This document shows positions 1 to 9,855 of a stretch of 64,000 nt of DNA, one piece after another. Under the pieces are notes generated by a model. The model saw only the letters and a program-made list of their open reading frames with translations. It had not been told where the DNA came from and ran no database searches. This DNA is from Leucobacter komagatae (GTDB lineage: Bacteria; Actinomycetota; Actinomycetes; Actinomycetales; Microbacteriaceae): assembly GCF_006716085.1 (NCBI RefSeq), contig NZ_VFON01000001.1, positions 744,001 to 808,000 on the forward strand. Direction: 5' to 3'. Positions within the stretch are counted from its first letter, which is position 1. Every line of letters starts with the position of its first letter. Both the position numbers and the translations under genes were made by a program.

Positions 1-142
1 AAAGGTCGGCGCGCGGATAATTCGCGCGCACGGTGCGCATCACCTCTTCGATCGCGCCGTGCGTGGCGCCGCGTGAGAAAATTCGCGGCACCAACCGGCG
101 CAGCGAAGTCGTACTCGCCTGTGTCGCGTCTGAACTCACCAC
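1..142 (-). CDS. relA: (p)ppGpp synthetase/hydrolase RelA, N-terminal fragment
   Basis: Reading leftward from a GTG-GTG pair at 142/139, the frame is open to the window edge and gives about 47 residues, including LRRLVPRIFSRG and VRANYPRADL. These match the N-terminus of actinobacterial bifunctional Rel proteins, where the family has NHPKADL. A strong GAGGAGG lies 5 nt before the GTG pair. The position just downstream of secF is the usual actinobacterial secD-secF-relA order. The family makes and degrades the stringent-response alarmone. Only the start of the gene is here; the catalytic domains lie outside the window. Confidence 0.85.
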   Translation of the reverse strand, partial: MVSSDATQASTTSLRRLVPRIFSRGATHGAIEEVMRTVRANYPRADL

Positions 143-247
143 CGCAGCCTCCTCAACTTCTTGAACGTTACACCAGGGTGTGCGCATTCCTTGAATCGTG
201 TGTGCGACACCCCCGATTTTCAGCCCTCATCGAACACCGCGGGTGCG

Positions 248-349
248 CGAAAGGGAGCCCGACTCACCGAGACGGACTCCCCTTTCACATGCAGTGCGAG
301 TTCAACCGCAGTGTGCAGTCACCTGCCGTGCGCATTCACCTGCAGTGCG
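248..349. repeat. secF-relA intergenic: hairpin and three imperfect 15-bp repeats
   Basis: Between relA and secF there is a hairpin-like pair (AAAGGGAG near 250, CTCCCCTTT near 278-286), possibly the terminator of the sec operon on the minus strand. It is followed by three related 15-mers starting at 284, 318 and 335, with core TCACCTGCAGTGCG and one or two substitutions per copy. No coding frame is convincing here. Confidence 0.4.
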
Positions 350-362
350 CTAGCAGCAAGCG

Positions 363-1379
363 CTACGACTGAGCGACGAGGTCGACCTCGTCCTGCTTCG
401 CGCGCTGGCGCAGAATACGCTCGTCGCGCTCCTTGATCTCCTTCTCGCCCGAGCGCAGGTGCGCGTAGGCGGGCGACGCGACGAAGATCGTCGAGTAGGC
501 GCCGGCGAGAATACCGATGAACAGCGCGAGCGAAATGTCGCGGAGGGTGCCCGCACCAAGCAGGCCCGCACCGACGAACAGGATCGACGCGACCGGCAGA
601 AGCGCAACAACCGAGGTATTGATCGACCGAACGAGAGTCTGGTTGACGGCCAGGTTGACCGCCTCGCCAAACGTGCGCGAGTCGCTGAGCTCACCGGGGC
701 TCGTGTTCTCACGGATCTTGTCGAAGACCACGACGGTGTCGTACAGCGAGTAACCGAGGATCGTCAGGAAGCCGATCATCGCGGCGGGGGTAACCTCAAA
801 GCCCGCGAGTCCGTAGACACCGGCGGTAATGATGAGGTCGTGGAACAGTGCGAGCATCGCGGCCAGCGACATCTTCCAGGTGCGGAAGTAGATCGCCATC
901 ACGAGCGCCGCGAGCAGGATGAAGACGACGAGCGCAATGATCGCCTGCTTCGTGATGTCCTGCCCCCACACGGGGCCGATGAACGAGTACGTGACCTCGT
1001 CGGCATCGACACCATAGCCCTTCGCGAGCGCCTCGGTGACTGCCTTGTTCTGGGCATCATCGAGCGCCTCGGTCTGCACACGAACGTCGTTCTGACCGAG
1101 CACCGAGATACGCGGCGCACTGCCGGGAAGTGCCTCGGCGACGGCCTTGGCGGCCACGTCTGGGTCACGGTCAGCGCTGTTTGCGACGTGCACCTGGAAC
1201 TGGCTACCGCCGGTGAACTCGATACCGAGCTGGAACCCGCCGCGGAGGAACGGGCCCACAACCGCGATGATCAGCAGGACTGCCGAGATCATGTACCAGA
1301 GCTTGCGCCGACCGACGAAGTCGATCGACTTCTCGCCGGTGTGCAGGGCATTGCCAAATTCAGCGAATGAGCGAGCCAT
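363..1379 (-). CDS. secF: Protein translocase subunit SecF
   Basis: A 338-residue membrane protein, the accessory SecDF subunit that uses the proton-motive force to help SecYEG substrates leave the membrane. The first membrane helix is near residues 20-40, followed by the family signature EFTGGSQFQV. A cluster of helices follows with the GYSLYDTVVVFDKIRE region typical of RND-like SecD/SecF. The open frame extends further upstream, but ATG at 1379 (MARSFAEFGN) is the natural start because secD ends at 1381. The order is yajC-secD-secF on the minus strand. The charged C-terminal tail is usual for actinobacteria. Confidence 0.96.
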   Translation of the reverse strand: MARSFAEFGNALHTGEKSIDFVGRRKLWYMISAVLLIIAVVGPFLRGGFQLGIEFTGGSQFQVHVANSADRDPDVAAKAVAEALPGSAPRISVLGQNDVRVQTEALDDAQNKAVTEALAKGYGVDADEVTYSFIGPVWGQDITKQAIIALVVFILLAALVMAIYFRTWKMSLAAMLALFHDLIITAGVYGLAGFEVTPAAMIGFLTILGYSLYDTVVVFDKIRENTSPGELSDSRTFGEAVNLAVNQTLVRSINTSVVALLPVASILFVGAGLLGAGTLRDISLALFIGILAGAYSTIFVASPAYAHLRSGEKEIKERDERILRQRAKQDEVDLVAQS

Positions 1380-1380
1380 G

Positions 1381-3198
1381 TCAGCTCTCCTTTCCTGCGC
1401 CGGCAGACTCGGCTGCCTTGCGCTCGGCAATGGTCTGGCGACGCTCCGCCTCACCACGGCTGCGGGCAACCTTCTTGGCGCTGCCCTTCGTCGGGACGAC
1501 GGGCTCGCGGAACTTCGCGCGCCCCTGGTAGACAGCGCCGAGCTGACGCGGGTCAAGACCCGAGAACTTGTAGCCGCCCGAGTAGACACGCGTACGCGCC
1601 AGCAGGGTCATCATCGGGTGCGTGAACAGCGCGACGACGATCACGTCGACGATCGTGGTCAGGCCGAGCGTGAACGCGAAGCCCTTGACGTTGCCGACGG
1701 CCAGCACGAACAGCACCGCCGCGGCCAGCAGGTTCACGCCATCAGACGCGAGGATCGTGCGCAGTGCACGCTTCCACCCGCCCTCGACGGCTGACGTGAT
1801 GCCGAAGCCGTCGCGCAACTGGTCGCGAATACGCTCGAAGTAGACGATGAACGAGTCGGCCGTGAAGCCGATCGCCACGATAATACCGGCGACACCCGCG
1901 AGCGAGAGTCGGTATCCCTGGCGCCACGAGAAGAACGTGAGCAGGAGGTAGGTGAGGATCGCGGCGATGCCGAGCGAGGCAATCGTGAGCGTGCCGAGTA
2001 GGCGGTACTGGAACAGCGAGTAAATGACCACGAGCCCGAGGCCGATGAGGCCTGCGAGCAGGCCACCAAGCAGCTGGTTCGCACCGAGGGTCGAGGAGAT
2101 GTCCTCCTGGCTCTGCACGGTGAAGGAGATCGGCAGGGCGCCGAACTTCAGCTGATCGGCGAGGACCTGAGCTGACTCCTTAGTGAAGTTACCTGAGATG
2201 GCGGGACGGCCGTCAAGAATCTGCGCGTTCATCGTGGGCGCAGAAATGACCTTGCCGTCAAGCACGAACGCGAACTGGTTGAGCGGCTGCTGCTGCCCGA
2301 AGAGGCGGGTCGAGACCTTGCCGAACTTCGTCGCCCCCTCCTTGTTCATCGTGATCGCGACTTCCCAGCGGCCGGTCGTGCCACCGCTCGAGAGCGCCTG
2401 CTGCTGCGACACGGCGTCGGTGATGACGTCACCGGTGAGCTCCACGGGGCCGACGATGTACTTCATCAGGCCGGTGTCGTCACACGTGATGAGCGGCTTG
2501 TCTGCCGGCGCGTTCGCAACCTCGAGCGCGTTGTCCGAGGTGCAGGTAAACGACGCGAACTGCTCGAGCAGAGCCGGCGTGAGCCAGGCCTGGTCGGCCG
2601 GGTCAGTGGGAAGCGGGTCGGGGTAAAGCCCGGCCGGAGCCTCAGCCTCGACCCCCTTCTCCGCACCGTCAGCGGCGGTATCAGCGGCAGCGTCAGCCGC
2701 GGCGTCTCCCTCGGGAGCATCGCCTTCAGCGGCCTTGTCGGCACCATCGGCACCCTCGACGGTCTCGCCCTCGGCTGCGGGATCAGCAGCGCCGGCGGGT
2801 GCCTCGAGAAGCACACCGCGGAAGTCGAGGGCGGCCGAAGCCTGGATGCGCTGCATCGTGGCGTCGTCCACCTTGCCCGGGATGGCAACGGAAATGTGGT
2901 TGTTGCCCTGCGTGGTGATCTCCGCTTCGGAAACGCCGGAGGCGTTCACTCGCTGACGGAGGATCTCCACTGCCTGGTCGAGTTGCTCACCGGTGACGGC
3001 CTTGCCGTCATTCTGGTTGGCAGCAAGCAGAATCTGCGTGCCGCCCTGCAGGTCGAGCGCAAGCTTCGGCGTCCAGGTTGCGTCACTCCGGTACACCCCG
3101 AGGGTGATGAGTCCGGTCAACCCAACAATGATGGCCAGCAGAAAGATGAGCGAGCGACGTGCGCTCCGCACCGCAGGCGCGATGGATTTTTTCGCCAA
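1381..3198 (-). CDS. secD: Protein translocase subunit SecD
   Basis: A 605-residue RND-like accessory translocase protein. It has an N-terminal membrane helix (about 15-37), the periplasmic P1 start LALDLQGGTQ, a second periplasmic part containing the LDGKVISAP segment, and a six-helix C-terminal bundle with IVAIGFTADSFIVYFERIRDQ. An Ala/Asp/Glu-rich linker at about residues 135-190 is inserted in the extracytoplasmic part; such insertions are common in actinobacterial SecD. It works with SecF, whose start lies 2 nt past this stop, and with YajC encoded upstream. The C-terminal tail is basic and cytoplasmic. Confidence 0.97.
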   Translation of the reverse strand: MAKKSIAPAVRSARRSLIFLLAIIVGLTGLITLGVYRSDATWTPKLALDLQGGTQILLAANQNDGKAVTGEQLDQAVEILRQRVNASGVSEAEITTQGNNHISVAIPGKVDDATMQRIQASAALDFRGVLLEAPAGAADPAAEGETVEGADGADKAAEGDAPEGDAAADAAADTAADGAEKGVEAEAPAGLYPDPLPTDPADQAWLTPALLEQFASFTCTSDNALEVANAPADKPLITCDDTGLMKYIVGPVELTGDVITDAVSQQQALSSGGTTGRWEVAITMNKEGATKFGKVSTRLFGQQQPLNQFAFVLDGKVISAPTMNAQILDGRPAISGNFTKESAQVLADQLKFGALPISFTVQSQEDISSTLGANQLLGGLLAGLIGLGLVVIYSLFQYRLLGTLTIASLGIAAILTYLLLTFFSWRQGYRLSLAGVAGIIVAIGFTADSFIVYFERIRDQLRDGFGITSAVEGGWKRALRTILASDGVNLLAAAVLFVLAVGNVKGFAFTLGLTTIVDVIVVALFTHPMMTLLARTRVYSGGYKFSGLDPRQLGAVYQGRAKFREPVVPTKGSAKKVARSRGEAERRQTIAERKAAESAGAGKES

Positions 3199-3250
3199 GA
3201 CAGCTGTCTCGCTTTCAGATAACGGCGCGCATAGGCGCGCCGGAGCTTAC

Positions 3251-3730
3251 TTACTCCTTGTCGGAGTTCTTGTCTTCACTCTTCTCGACTGCGGGTGCAC
3301 CCTCGACGTCGGTTGCGTTCTCGGCCGACACCTCATCAGCAACGGTCGCGTCGGCGGTATCAGCGACGGCGCTATCAGCAGCAGCGGTCTCCGCGGGGGC
3401 GACGCGCTCGCCAAACTCAGGGTCGTCGTCGGGAGCGAGCGTCGCTGCTTCGCTCTCCTCGACGGGGGCGTCAACCGGTGTGATGACCTGACCGATGGCG
3501 TTGCGGTGCACGACGAGGGTGCTGGTGCCGCTCTGCACGGTGACGCGGTTCTCTTCTTCGTCAACCGAGACGATGGTTCCGTAGATACCCGACTGAAGCA
3601 TGACCTCTGCGCCCGGCTGCATGTTGTTCTGCATCTCAGCCATCTGCGCCTGGCGCTTCTTGCTGTTGCGGAACATGAAGAAGATGAGCACGGCGACGAG
3701 GCCAAGCATGATGAGTGTCATCGGATCCAT
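3251..3730 (-). CDS. yajC: Preprotein translocase subunit YajC
   Basis: 159 residues. One N-terminal membrane helix (LIMLGLVAVLIFFMF, about residues 5-20) is followed by the short soluble YajC domain with MQPGAEVMLQSGIYGTI. The C-terminal 70 residues are Ala/Glu/Asp-rich and low in complexity, an acidic tail seen in many actinobacterial YajC proteins. YajC associates with SecDF. It is first in the yajC-secD-secF run and lies about 90 bp after ruvB. Confidence 0.95.
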   Translation of the reverse strand: MDPMTLIMLGLVAVLIFFMFRNSKKRQAQMAEMQNNMQPGAEVMLQSGIYGTIVSVDEEENRVTVQSGTSTLVVHRNAIGQVITPVDAPVEESEAATLAPDDDPEFGERVAPAETAAADSAVADTADATVADEVSAENATDVEGAPAVEKSEDKNSDKE

Positions 3731-3821
3731 GAGGCGGTGACCCTTTCAAAGTTAATGAGCGCGCCCTTGAACACGCACGGACCGCACAAGTCTAGCGGTG
3801 AATCCTGCGAGCGGCAGCAAA

Positions 3822-4829
3822 CTAGTGCGCGGGCGGCGCCATCCCGAGATGTGCCCAGCCGAGAGACGTCGCGATCCTCCCCCGCGGCGACCGCGCAATA
3901 AGACCGGCGCGCATGAGGAAGGGTTCGACAACTGACTCAATCGTCTCTGCCTCCTCGCCGACCGACGCGGCGAGCGTCGAGAGCCCGACGGGGCCACCGG
4001 CGAAGCGTTCGACGATGATGCGCAGCACCTCGCGGTCGAGCCTGTCGAGGCCGTGCTCGTCAACGTCGTACAGCGAGAGTGCCGCGCGCACCGAACGCTC
4101 ATCGGGCTGCGTGCCGTGCACGAGGGTGTAGTCGCGCACTCGCCTGAGCAGGCGGTTCGCGATGCGCGGCGTTCCGCGCGAGCGCCCCGCGATCTCGACC
4201 ACGCCGGCATCGTGGAGCGGGAAATCGAGGAGGCCCGCCGCGCGGCTCAACACGCCCTCGAGCTCGGAGGTCGCGTAGTACTCGAGGTGTGCGGTGAACC
4301 CGAAGCGGTCGCGCAGCGGGTTCGGGAGCAAGCCGGCCCGGGTCGTTGCGCCGACAAGCGTAAACGGCGCGAGCTCAAGCGGCACCGAGGTCGCGCCAGC
4401 TCCCTTGCCGACCATGATGTCGACCTTGAAGTCTTCCATCGCGAGGTAGAGCATCTCTTCGGCGCTGCGCGCCATCCGGTGGATCTCGTCAATGAAGAGC
4501 ACCTCCCCCGGTGTGAGCGCGGAGAGCACGGCCGCAAGGTCACCCGCGTGCTGGATCGCTGGGCCCGAGGTCTGCTGCAGCGGTACCCCAAGCTCGGTTG
4601 CCACGATCATTGACAGCGTGGTCTTGCCGAGCCCGGGAGGGCCCGCGAGCAGAATGTGGTCGGGGGTGCGCCCATCGATCTGGGCCGCGCCGAGCAGCAG
4701 CCCGAGCTGCTCGCGCACCTTCTCCTGGCCGACGAATTCGGAGAGCGAGCCCGGGCGCAGGGCACCCTCGTAGCTCACCTCGGTCGGCAGTGCCTGCGGC
4801 GACAGCTCCCCCGACATCGGGGCGCTCAT
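3822..4829 (-). CDS. ruvB: Holliday junction branch migration ATPase RuvB
   Basis: 335 residues, normal family length. It has Walker [10 protein letters not shown] near residue 65, Walker B DEIHR near 115, the sensor segment [11 protein letters not shown], and the C-terminal winged helix with [16 protein letters not shown]. RuvB forms the hexameric motor that moves Holliday junctions together with RuvA. The ATG at 4829 overlaps the ruvA stop by 4 bp, so the two are translationally coupled. Confidence 0.98.
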   Translation of the reverse strand: MSAPMSGELSPQALPTEVSYEGALRPGSLSEFVGQEKVREQLGLLLGAAQIDGRTPDHILLAGPPGLGKTTLSMIVATELGVPLQQTSGPAIQHAGDLAAVLSALTPGEVLFIDEIHRMARSAEEMLYLAMEDFKVDIMVGKGAGATSVPLELAPFTLVGATTRAGLLPNPLRDRFGFTAHLEYYATSELEGVLSRAAGLLDFPLHDAGVVEIAGRSRGTPRIANRLLRRVRDYTLVHGTQPDERSVRAALSLYDVDEHGLDRLDREVLRIIVERFAGGPVGLSTLAASVGEEAETIESVVEPFLMRAGLIARSPRGRIATSLGWAHLGMAPPAH

Positions 4830-5434
4830 CGGCGACCCCGCTGTAGCAGGGTGAGTGCGGCCCTGAGGAGCTGCGCGTTCGTCATCTCAGCGCCGGCGTC
4901 GCGGGCGTCTTGCACGGCCTGGCGGGCCTCGCCCTCGCTCCACCCGAGGCCCTGCAGGCCTTCGGTGACGCCCTCCACGAGGGCATCGTCTGGGGCCAGG
5001 GTCTCGGCCTGTGAGCCCTCGTCATCGAACTCGAGCGAGCTCAGTTTGCCCGCGAGCGACACCGTAATGAGCTTCGCGGTCTTCGGGCCAATGCCCGAGA
5101 CCCTACGGAACGGCTTATCGTCCTCAGCCGCGACGGCGCGTGCGATCTCACCGGGGGAAAGCTCCGACAGCACGCCAAGACCCGAACGCGGGCCGACCCC
5201 GGTGACCCCGATCAAGAACCCGAAGGCGGCAAGCTCGGTCTCGGTCTCAAACCCGTACAGGGTGAGTGAGTCTTCGCGCACCACGAGCGACGTGTGCAGG
5301 AAGAGCTGCTCCCCCGGCGTACGCTGCGACATCCTGCCGCTTGGCACCTCGACGCGCATGCCGACGCCGCCGACACCAAGAACAACCCAACCGGCACCCG
5401 AGGCAAGCACCTCACCGTGTAACGAAGCAATCAC
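4826..5434 (-). CDS. ruvA: Holliday junction binding protein RuvA
   Basis: 202 residues. An N-terminal OB fold begins [13 protein letters not shown], two helix-hairpin-helix motifs follow ([18 protein letters not shown] and [15 protein letters not shown]), and the C-terminal domain III binds RuvB. GTG at 5434 is chosen because it matches the family N-terminus and because a TAGGCT box lies 6 nt upstream with no Shine-Dalgarno, implying a leaderless transcript. ruvC, which usually precedes ruvA, is not present; leuA is the next gene upstream. Confidence 0.96.
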   Translation of the reverse strand: MIASLHGEVLASGAGWVVLGVGGVGMRVEVPSGRMSQRTPGEQLFLHTSLVVREDSLTLYGFETETELAAFGFLIGVTGVGPRSGLGVLSELSPGEIARAVAAEDDKPFRRVSGIGPKTAKLITVSLAGKLSSLEFDDEGSQAETLAPDDALVEGVTEGLQGLGWSEGEARQAVQDARDAGAEMTNAQLLRAALTLLQRGRR

Positions 5435-5440
5435 ACGCCA

Positions 5441-5446
5441 AGCCTA
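5441..5446 (-). promoter_or_regulatory. -10 box of leaderless ruvA promoter
   Basis: On the minus strand TAGGCT is followed by 6 nt and the ruvA GTG. No purine-rich ribosome binding site is present. The spacing places the first transcribed base at or next to the start codon. Confidence 0.55.
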
Positions 5447-5596
5447 AGGCGCAGCGCCCAAAACACCGCCGCGCCACACCGCAGATTCGAACATATGTGC
5501 GAATCGCGGGGCGGCGCGGGATGTGGCAGCGCGGGATGTGGCGGGAAGCGCAGCGGCGCGGGAAGCGCAGCGCGGGGCGCGCAGCGGCCCGGGATG
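5447..5596. other. ruvA-leuA spacer with GC-rich direct repeats
   Basis: 150 bp without a gene. From about 5518 it holds short direct repeats: GCGCGGGATGTGGC twice, then GCGCGGGAAGCGCAGC-like units. They may help end leuA transcription, but there is no clean stem with a U-tract. Confidence 0.4.
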
Positions 5597-7390
<1,794 letters not shown>

Positions 7391-7407
7391 TCAGCCAAAC
7401 ACAAACA

Positions 7408-7462
7408 CCGCGACGAGGAAGGCCTGAGACTGAATTAGTTCGAAGTCGAGGACTCGTCGCGG
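7408..7462 (-). terminator. leuA attenuator hairpin
   Basis: On the minus strand CCGCGACGAG (7453-7462, inside the leader peptide) pairs perfectly with CTCGTCGCGG (7408-7417). A U-rich run, TGTTTGTGTTT, follows. One arm lies inside the leader peptide coding sequence, just past the leucine codons, so ribosome position can decide whether the hairpin forms. The 35-nt loop is longer than for a simple terminator, so other foldings are likely. Confidence 0.6.
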
Positions 7463-7491
7463 CAGCTAAGAAGAAGCGAGCCGAACAGCAT
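7435..7491 (-). CDS. LeuL leader peptide, leuA attenuation
   Basis: An 18-residue open frame, MLFGSLLLSCRDESSTSN, lies upstream of leuA. It contains four leucine codons, three of them consecutive CTT. Its end overlaps the 5' arm of a hairpin followed by a U-rich run. This is the layout of a leucine-responsive attenuator: stalling at the Leu run would open the hairpin and let leuA be transcribed. The ATG sits 7 nt after TAAACT with no Shine-Dalgarno, so translation is probably leaderless. Confidence 0.75.
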   Translation of the reverse strand: MLFGSLLLSCRDESSTSN

Positions 7492-7498
7492 GGTGACG

Positions 7499-7513
7499 AG
7501 TTTAGCGTAACCT
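7499..7513. promoter_or_regulatory. Back-to-back divergent leaderless promoters
   Basis: Minus-strand box TAAACT (7499-7504) lies 7 nt before the leuL ATG at 7491. Plus-strand box TAACCT (7508-7513) lies 7 nt before the ATG at 7521. The two -10 boxes are only 3 bp apart, so each promoter's -35 region overlaps the other's early transcribed region. Neither start codon has a Shine-Dalgarno. Confidence 0.6.
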
Positions 7514-7520
7514 CGACGAT

Positions 7521-9338
7521 ATGCGAAAACTTCTGCGAATCGGCACGCTGTTCATCGCCGCGACGGGGCTCGCGCTCGCCGCTCCACTCGCCGCCAGCCC
7601 GGCTTTCGCGGACGTCAACGATTTCACGTATGACGCCTGGCATGTTGAGGCAGAGGTTGGCGTGGACGACGCCGGGCGCGCGATCGCGAAGGTCACGGAA
7701 ACGGTGACGCCACGCTTCCCCGAGACAGATCAGAATCGTGGCATTGTCCGCGGGATCCCGATCGACTATGAGCGAGCGTCGACCGATCCGCGCGATTTCT
7801 CGGTCACCGATGGGAGCGGCGCGCCGGTGCCCTTCGAGGTCGAGGACGAAGACGGGTTCCGTATTTTACTCGTGGGCGACGACAGCTACGTCCACGGGCA
7901 GCAGACATACGTGCTGAGCTACACGCTGTCAGACGTCGTACTCGGCCGCGATGACGGCACCGCTGATGAGTTCTACTGGGACATCATGGATTTCGAACAC
8001 CAGCAGCCGGTTCAGCGGTTCAGCGCCGAGGTCTCGTTCTCGGACGCGCTGGTGCCCGCCCTCAACGGGAACAGTCACTGCTATGTCGGCAACCCTGGGA
8101 GCACTGACGAGTGCGCGCTCACCGGCGCAGGCACCCCGACGGACCCGGTTCGCGTGTCTGGCACGCAGCTCGGGCCGAAGCAGGGTGTGACGGTCGCGGT
8201 CGGGCTTGCCGAGGGCTCGGTCGTGCAGCCTTCCCAGCGGCTGCCGAACTTCGCCCTCGATGGCCTCCCACTCGTCATCGGCGGCGCGGGCCTCGCGACC
8301 GCGACCGCTGGCGGCATCAGTGTCGCCCGCTTTCGGGGGAAGCGCCGCACCGGACGGGGCACCGTTGTCGCCCAGTACGACGTGCCAGCAGAGCTGCCCC
8401 CGCTCATCGCCGGGCCGGTCGCGGCGGCCGGGAGCTCATCGGCCACGACCGCCGAGATCATCCACCTCGCCGTCATCGGCGCGACTCGACTCGAAGACGG
8501 CGAGAAGCAGGGCAAGAAGCTGGGCGGCTCCAAGCGCAAGCAGGTGCAGATGGTGAGGGTGGTTGACCCCGCGCGTGCGACTGACGATTTGGATCAGCGA
8601 ATGCTCCGAGCCCTCGTCCCTGACGCCCAACCGGGGGCGGCACGGGCGATACCGAAGTCGAGCACGAAGTTCGCAGAGAAGATGGCGAAGCTCACCCAGC
8701 GGGGAGCGAAGGAGGCCGTCGCGCGCGGCTACCTCGAGAAGGCGCAGGCACCCGGCGCGCGAGTCCTCGGGTACGTGACGCTCGCGATCTCAGCTGTGCT
8801 GTTCGTACTCGGCGTGGTCGGGCTCGCGACGCGCGGCTCCGCGCTCCCCGCCCTATTCGTGTTCGGCGGGCTCTTCCTTGCGGCGGTCGGCTTCTTCTCC
8901 GTCGCCAAGCACACGGTGCACACCAGACTCGGCGCCGAGACGCGTGAGTACCTCGAGGGCGTACGCATGTTCATTCGCGTCGCAGAGGAAGACCGGATCC
9001 GGATCCTCCAGTCCGTGACCGGCGCCGAGCGGCGCGAGGTTGACGGTGTGCGGGTGATTCACCTCTACGAGCGTCTCCTCCCGTACGCGATCCTGTTTGG
9101 GCAGGAGAAGCAGTGGGCGAAAGCCCTCGAGGTGCGCTACTCGGCTGAGCCGGGGTACGTGCCCTACTGGTACCCGGCACTCGCCGTTCACGGGCTCGGC
9201 AGCTTCCCGAACACCCTCGCCCGCTACACCGAATCGATCTCCAGCTCCGTGAGCTACACCTCGTCGAGCTCGGGCGGCTCCGCTGGCGGCGGCTTCGCTG
9301 GCGGCGGCGGGGGCGGCGGGTTCAGCGGCGGGCGCTAG
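7521..9338 (+). CDS. DUF2207 family predicted membrane protein
   Basis: 605 residues. A Sec signal peptide (about 1-30, ending in SPAFA) is followed by an extracellular beta-rich DUF2207 domain with RGIVRGIPIDYE and FYWDIMDFEHQQPVQRFSAEV. A hydrophobic segment lies near 245-265. A cytoplasmic part follows, then two membrane helices near 415-465, and finally a Gly/Ser-rich tail ending GGGGGGGFSGGR. The overall plan matches YciQ-like DUF2207 proteins of actinobacteria, whose function is unknown. The start follows a TAACCT box by 7 nt. The stop codon shares a CTAG with the convergent downstream gene. Confidence 0.85.
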   Translation: MRKLLRIGTLFIAATGLALAAPLAASPAFADVNDFTYDAWHVEAEVGVDDAGRAIAKVTETVTPRFPETDQNRGIVRGIPIDYERASTDPRDFSVTDGSGAPVPFEVEDEDGFRILLVGDDSYVHGQQTYVLSYTLSDVVLGRDDGTADEFYWDIMDFEHQQPVQRFSAEVSFSDALVPALNGNSHCYVGNPGSTDECALTGAGTPTDPVRVSGTQLGPKQGVTVAVGLAEGSVVQPSQRLPNFALDGLPLVIGGAGLATATAGGISVARFRGKRRTGRGTVVAQYDVPAELPPLIAGPVAAAGSSSATTAEIIHLAVIGATRLEDGEKQGKKLGGSKRKQVQMVRVVDPARATDDLDQRMLRALVPDAQPGAARAIPKSSTKFAEKMAKLTQRGAKEAVARGYLEKAQAPGARVLGYVTLAISAVLFVLGVVGLATRGSALPALFVFGGLFLAAVGFFSVAKHTVHTRLGAETREYLEGVRMFIRVAEEDRIRILQSVTGAERREVDGVRVIHLYERLLPYAILFGQEKQWAKALEVRYSAEPGYVPYWYPALAVHGLGSFPNTLARYTESISSSVSYTSSSSGGSAGGGFAGGGGGGGFSGGR

Positions 9339-9721
9339 TGCGCACGCGGCTGATAGCGAGCGTCGCCAAGCCCGAGGATGAAGTACCCAAACACGGGGAA
9401 GAGCCACAGCAGGAAGACTGAGAACCCAGCGCCCTTTCCGAAGTTTGCGCCGAGGCGGAGGGCAACGAAGATCGCGAAGATAAAGCCGACGATCGGGATC
9501 AGGTAGAGCAGCGACATCCATGCCGAGTAGCCCGCGATCTTCACGATGAGGATCACGTTGACGATCGGAATGAATGCCAGGATGCCGGGGTAGCCGGCCT
9601 TCGAGAACATCTTCCACGCCGCGACGGCGAAGACGATGTAGAGCGCGATAGCGATGAACGAAGTCGTGCCCGAAAAGATCGCTGCAAGTGCGTCGTCCAT
9701 GGGTGTGTTCGATGTGATCAT
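9335..9721 (-). CDS. DUF5684-like small membrane protein
   Basis: 128 residues with four predicted membrane helices: FIAIALYIVFAVAAW, ILAFIPIVNVILIV, LLYLIPIVGFIFAIFVAL and FSVFLLWLFPVFGYFILG. Between the first two is AWKMFSKAGYPGILAFIPI, which is typical of DUF5684 proteins in Gram-positive bacteria. No function is known. ATG at 9721 is chosen because TAGACT lies exactly 7 nt upstream. The C-terminus converges on the previous gene with a shared CTAG. Confidence 0.75.
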   Translation of the reverse strand: MITSNTPMDDALAAIFSGTTSFIAIALYIVFAVAAWKMFSKAGYPGILAFIPIVNVILIVKIAGYSAWMSLLYLIPIVGFIFAIFVALRLGANFGKGAGFSVFLLWLFPVFGYFILGLGDARYQPRAH

Positions 9722-9794
9722 GGTTTCAAGTCTATGAGGCTGCAACGCGTGGACGCGACGTTCACCCGCTGGCAACCGCCGCGTCGCCTGTTCG

Positions 9795-9840
9795 TAGCGT
9801 ATGGCTGGTGAGATGAGTCCGGCTTCACTCTCATCTCACC
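9795..9840 (+). promoter_or_regulatory. Promoter and 5'-UTR perfect inverted repeat before LTD protein
   Basis: A TAGCGT box (9795-9800) is followed at 9807-9817 by GGTGAGATGAG and at 9830-9840 by its exact complement, with a 12-nt loop. The repeat ends 15 bp before the GTG. It would form a hairpin at or near the very 5' end of the mRNA, or act as an operator. Confidence 0.5.
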
Positions 9841-9855
9841 ACCGAAGGATCATTC

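Noticed and set aside
459..1370. 303-codon open frame opposite secF
   Set aside because: Low-complexity Arg/Asp/Glu translation, antisense to a certain gene.
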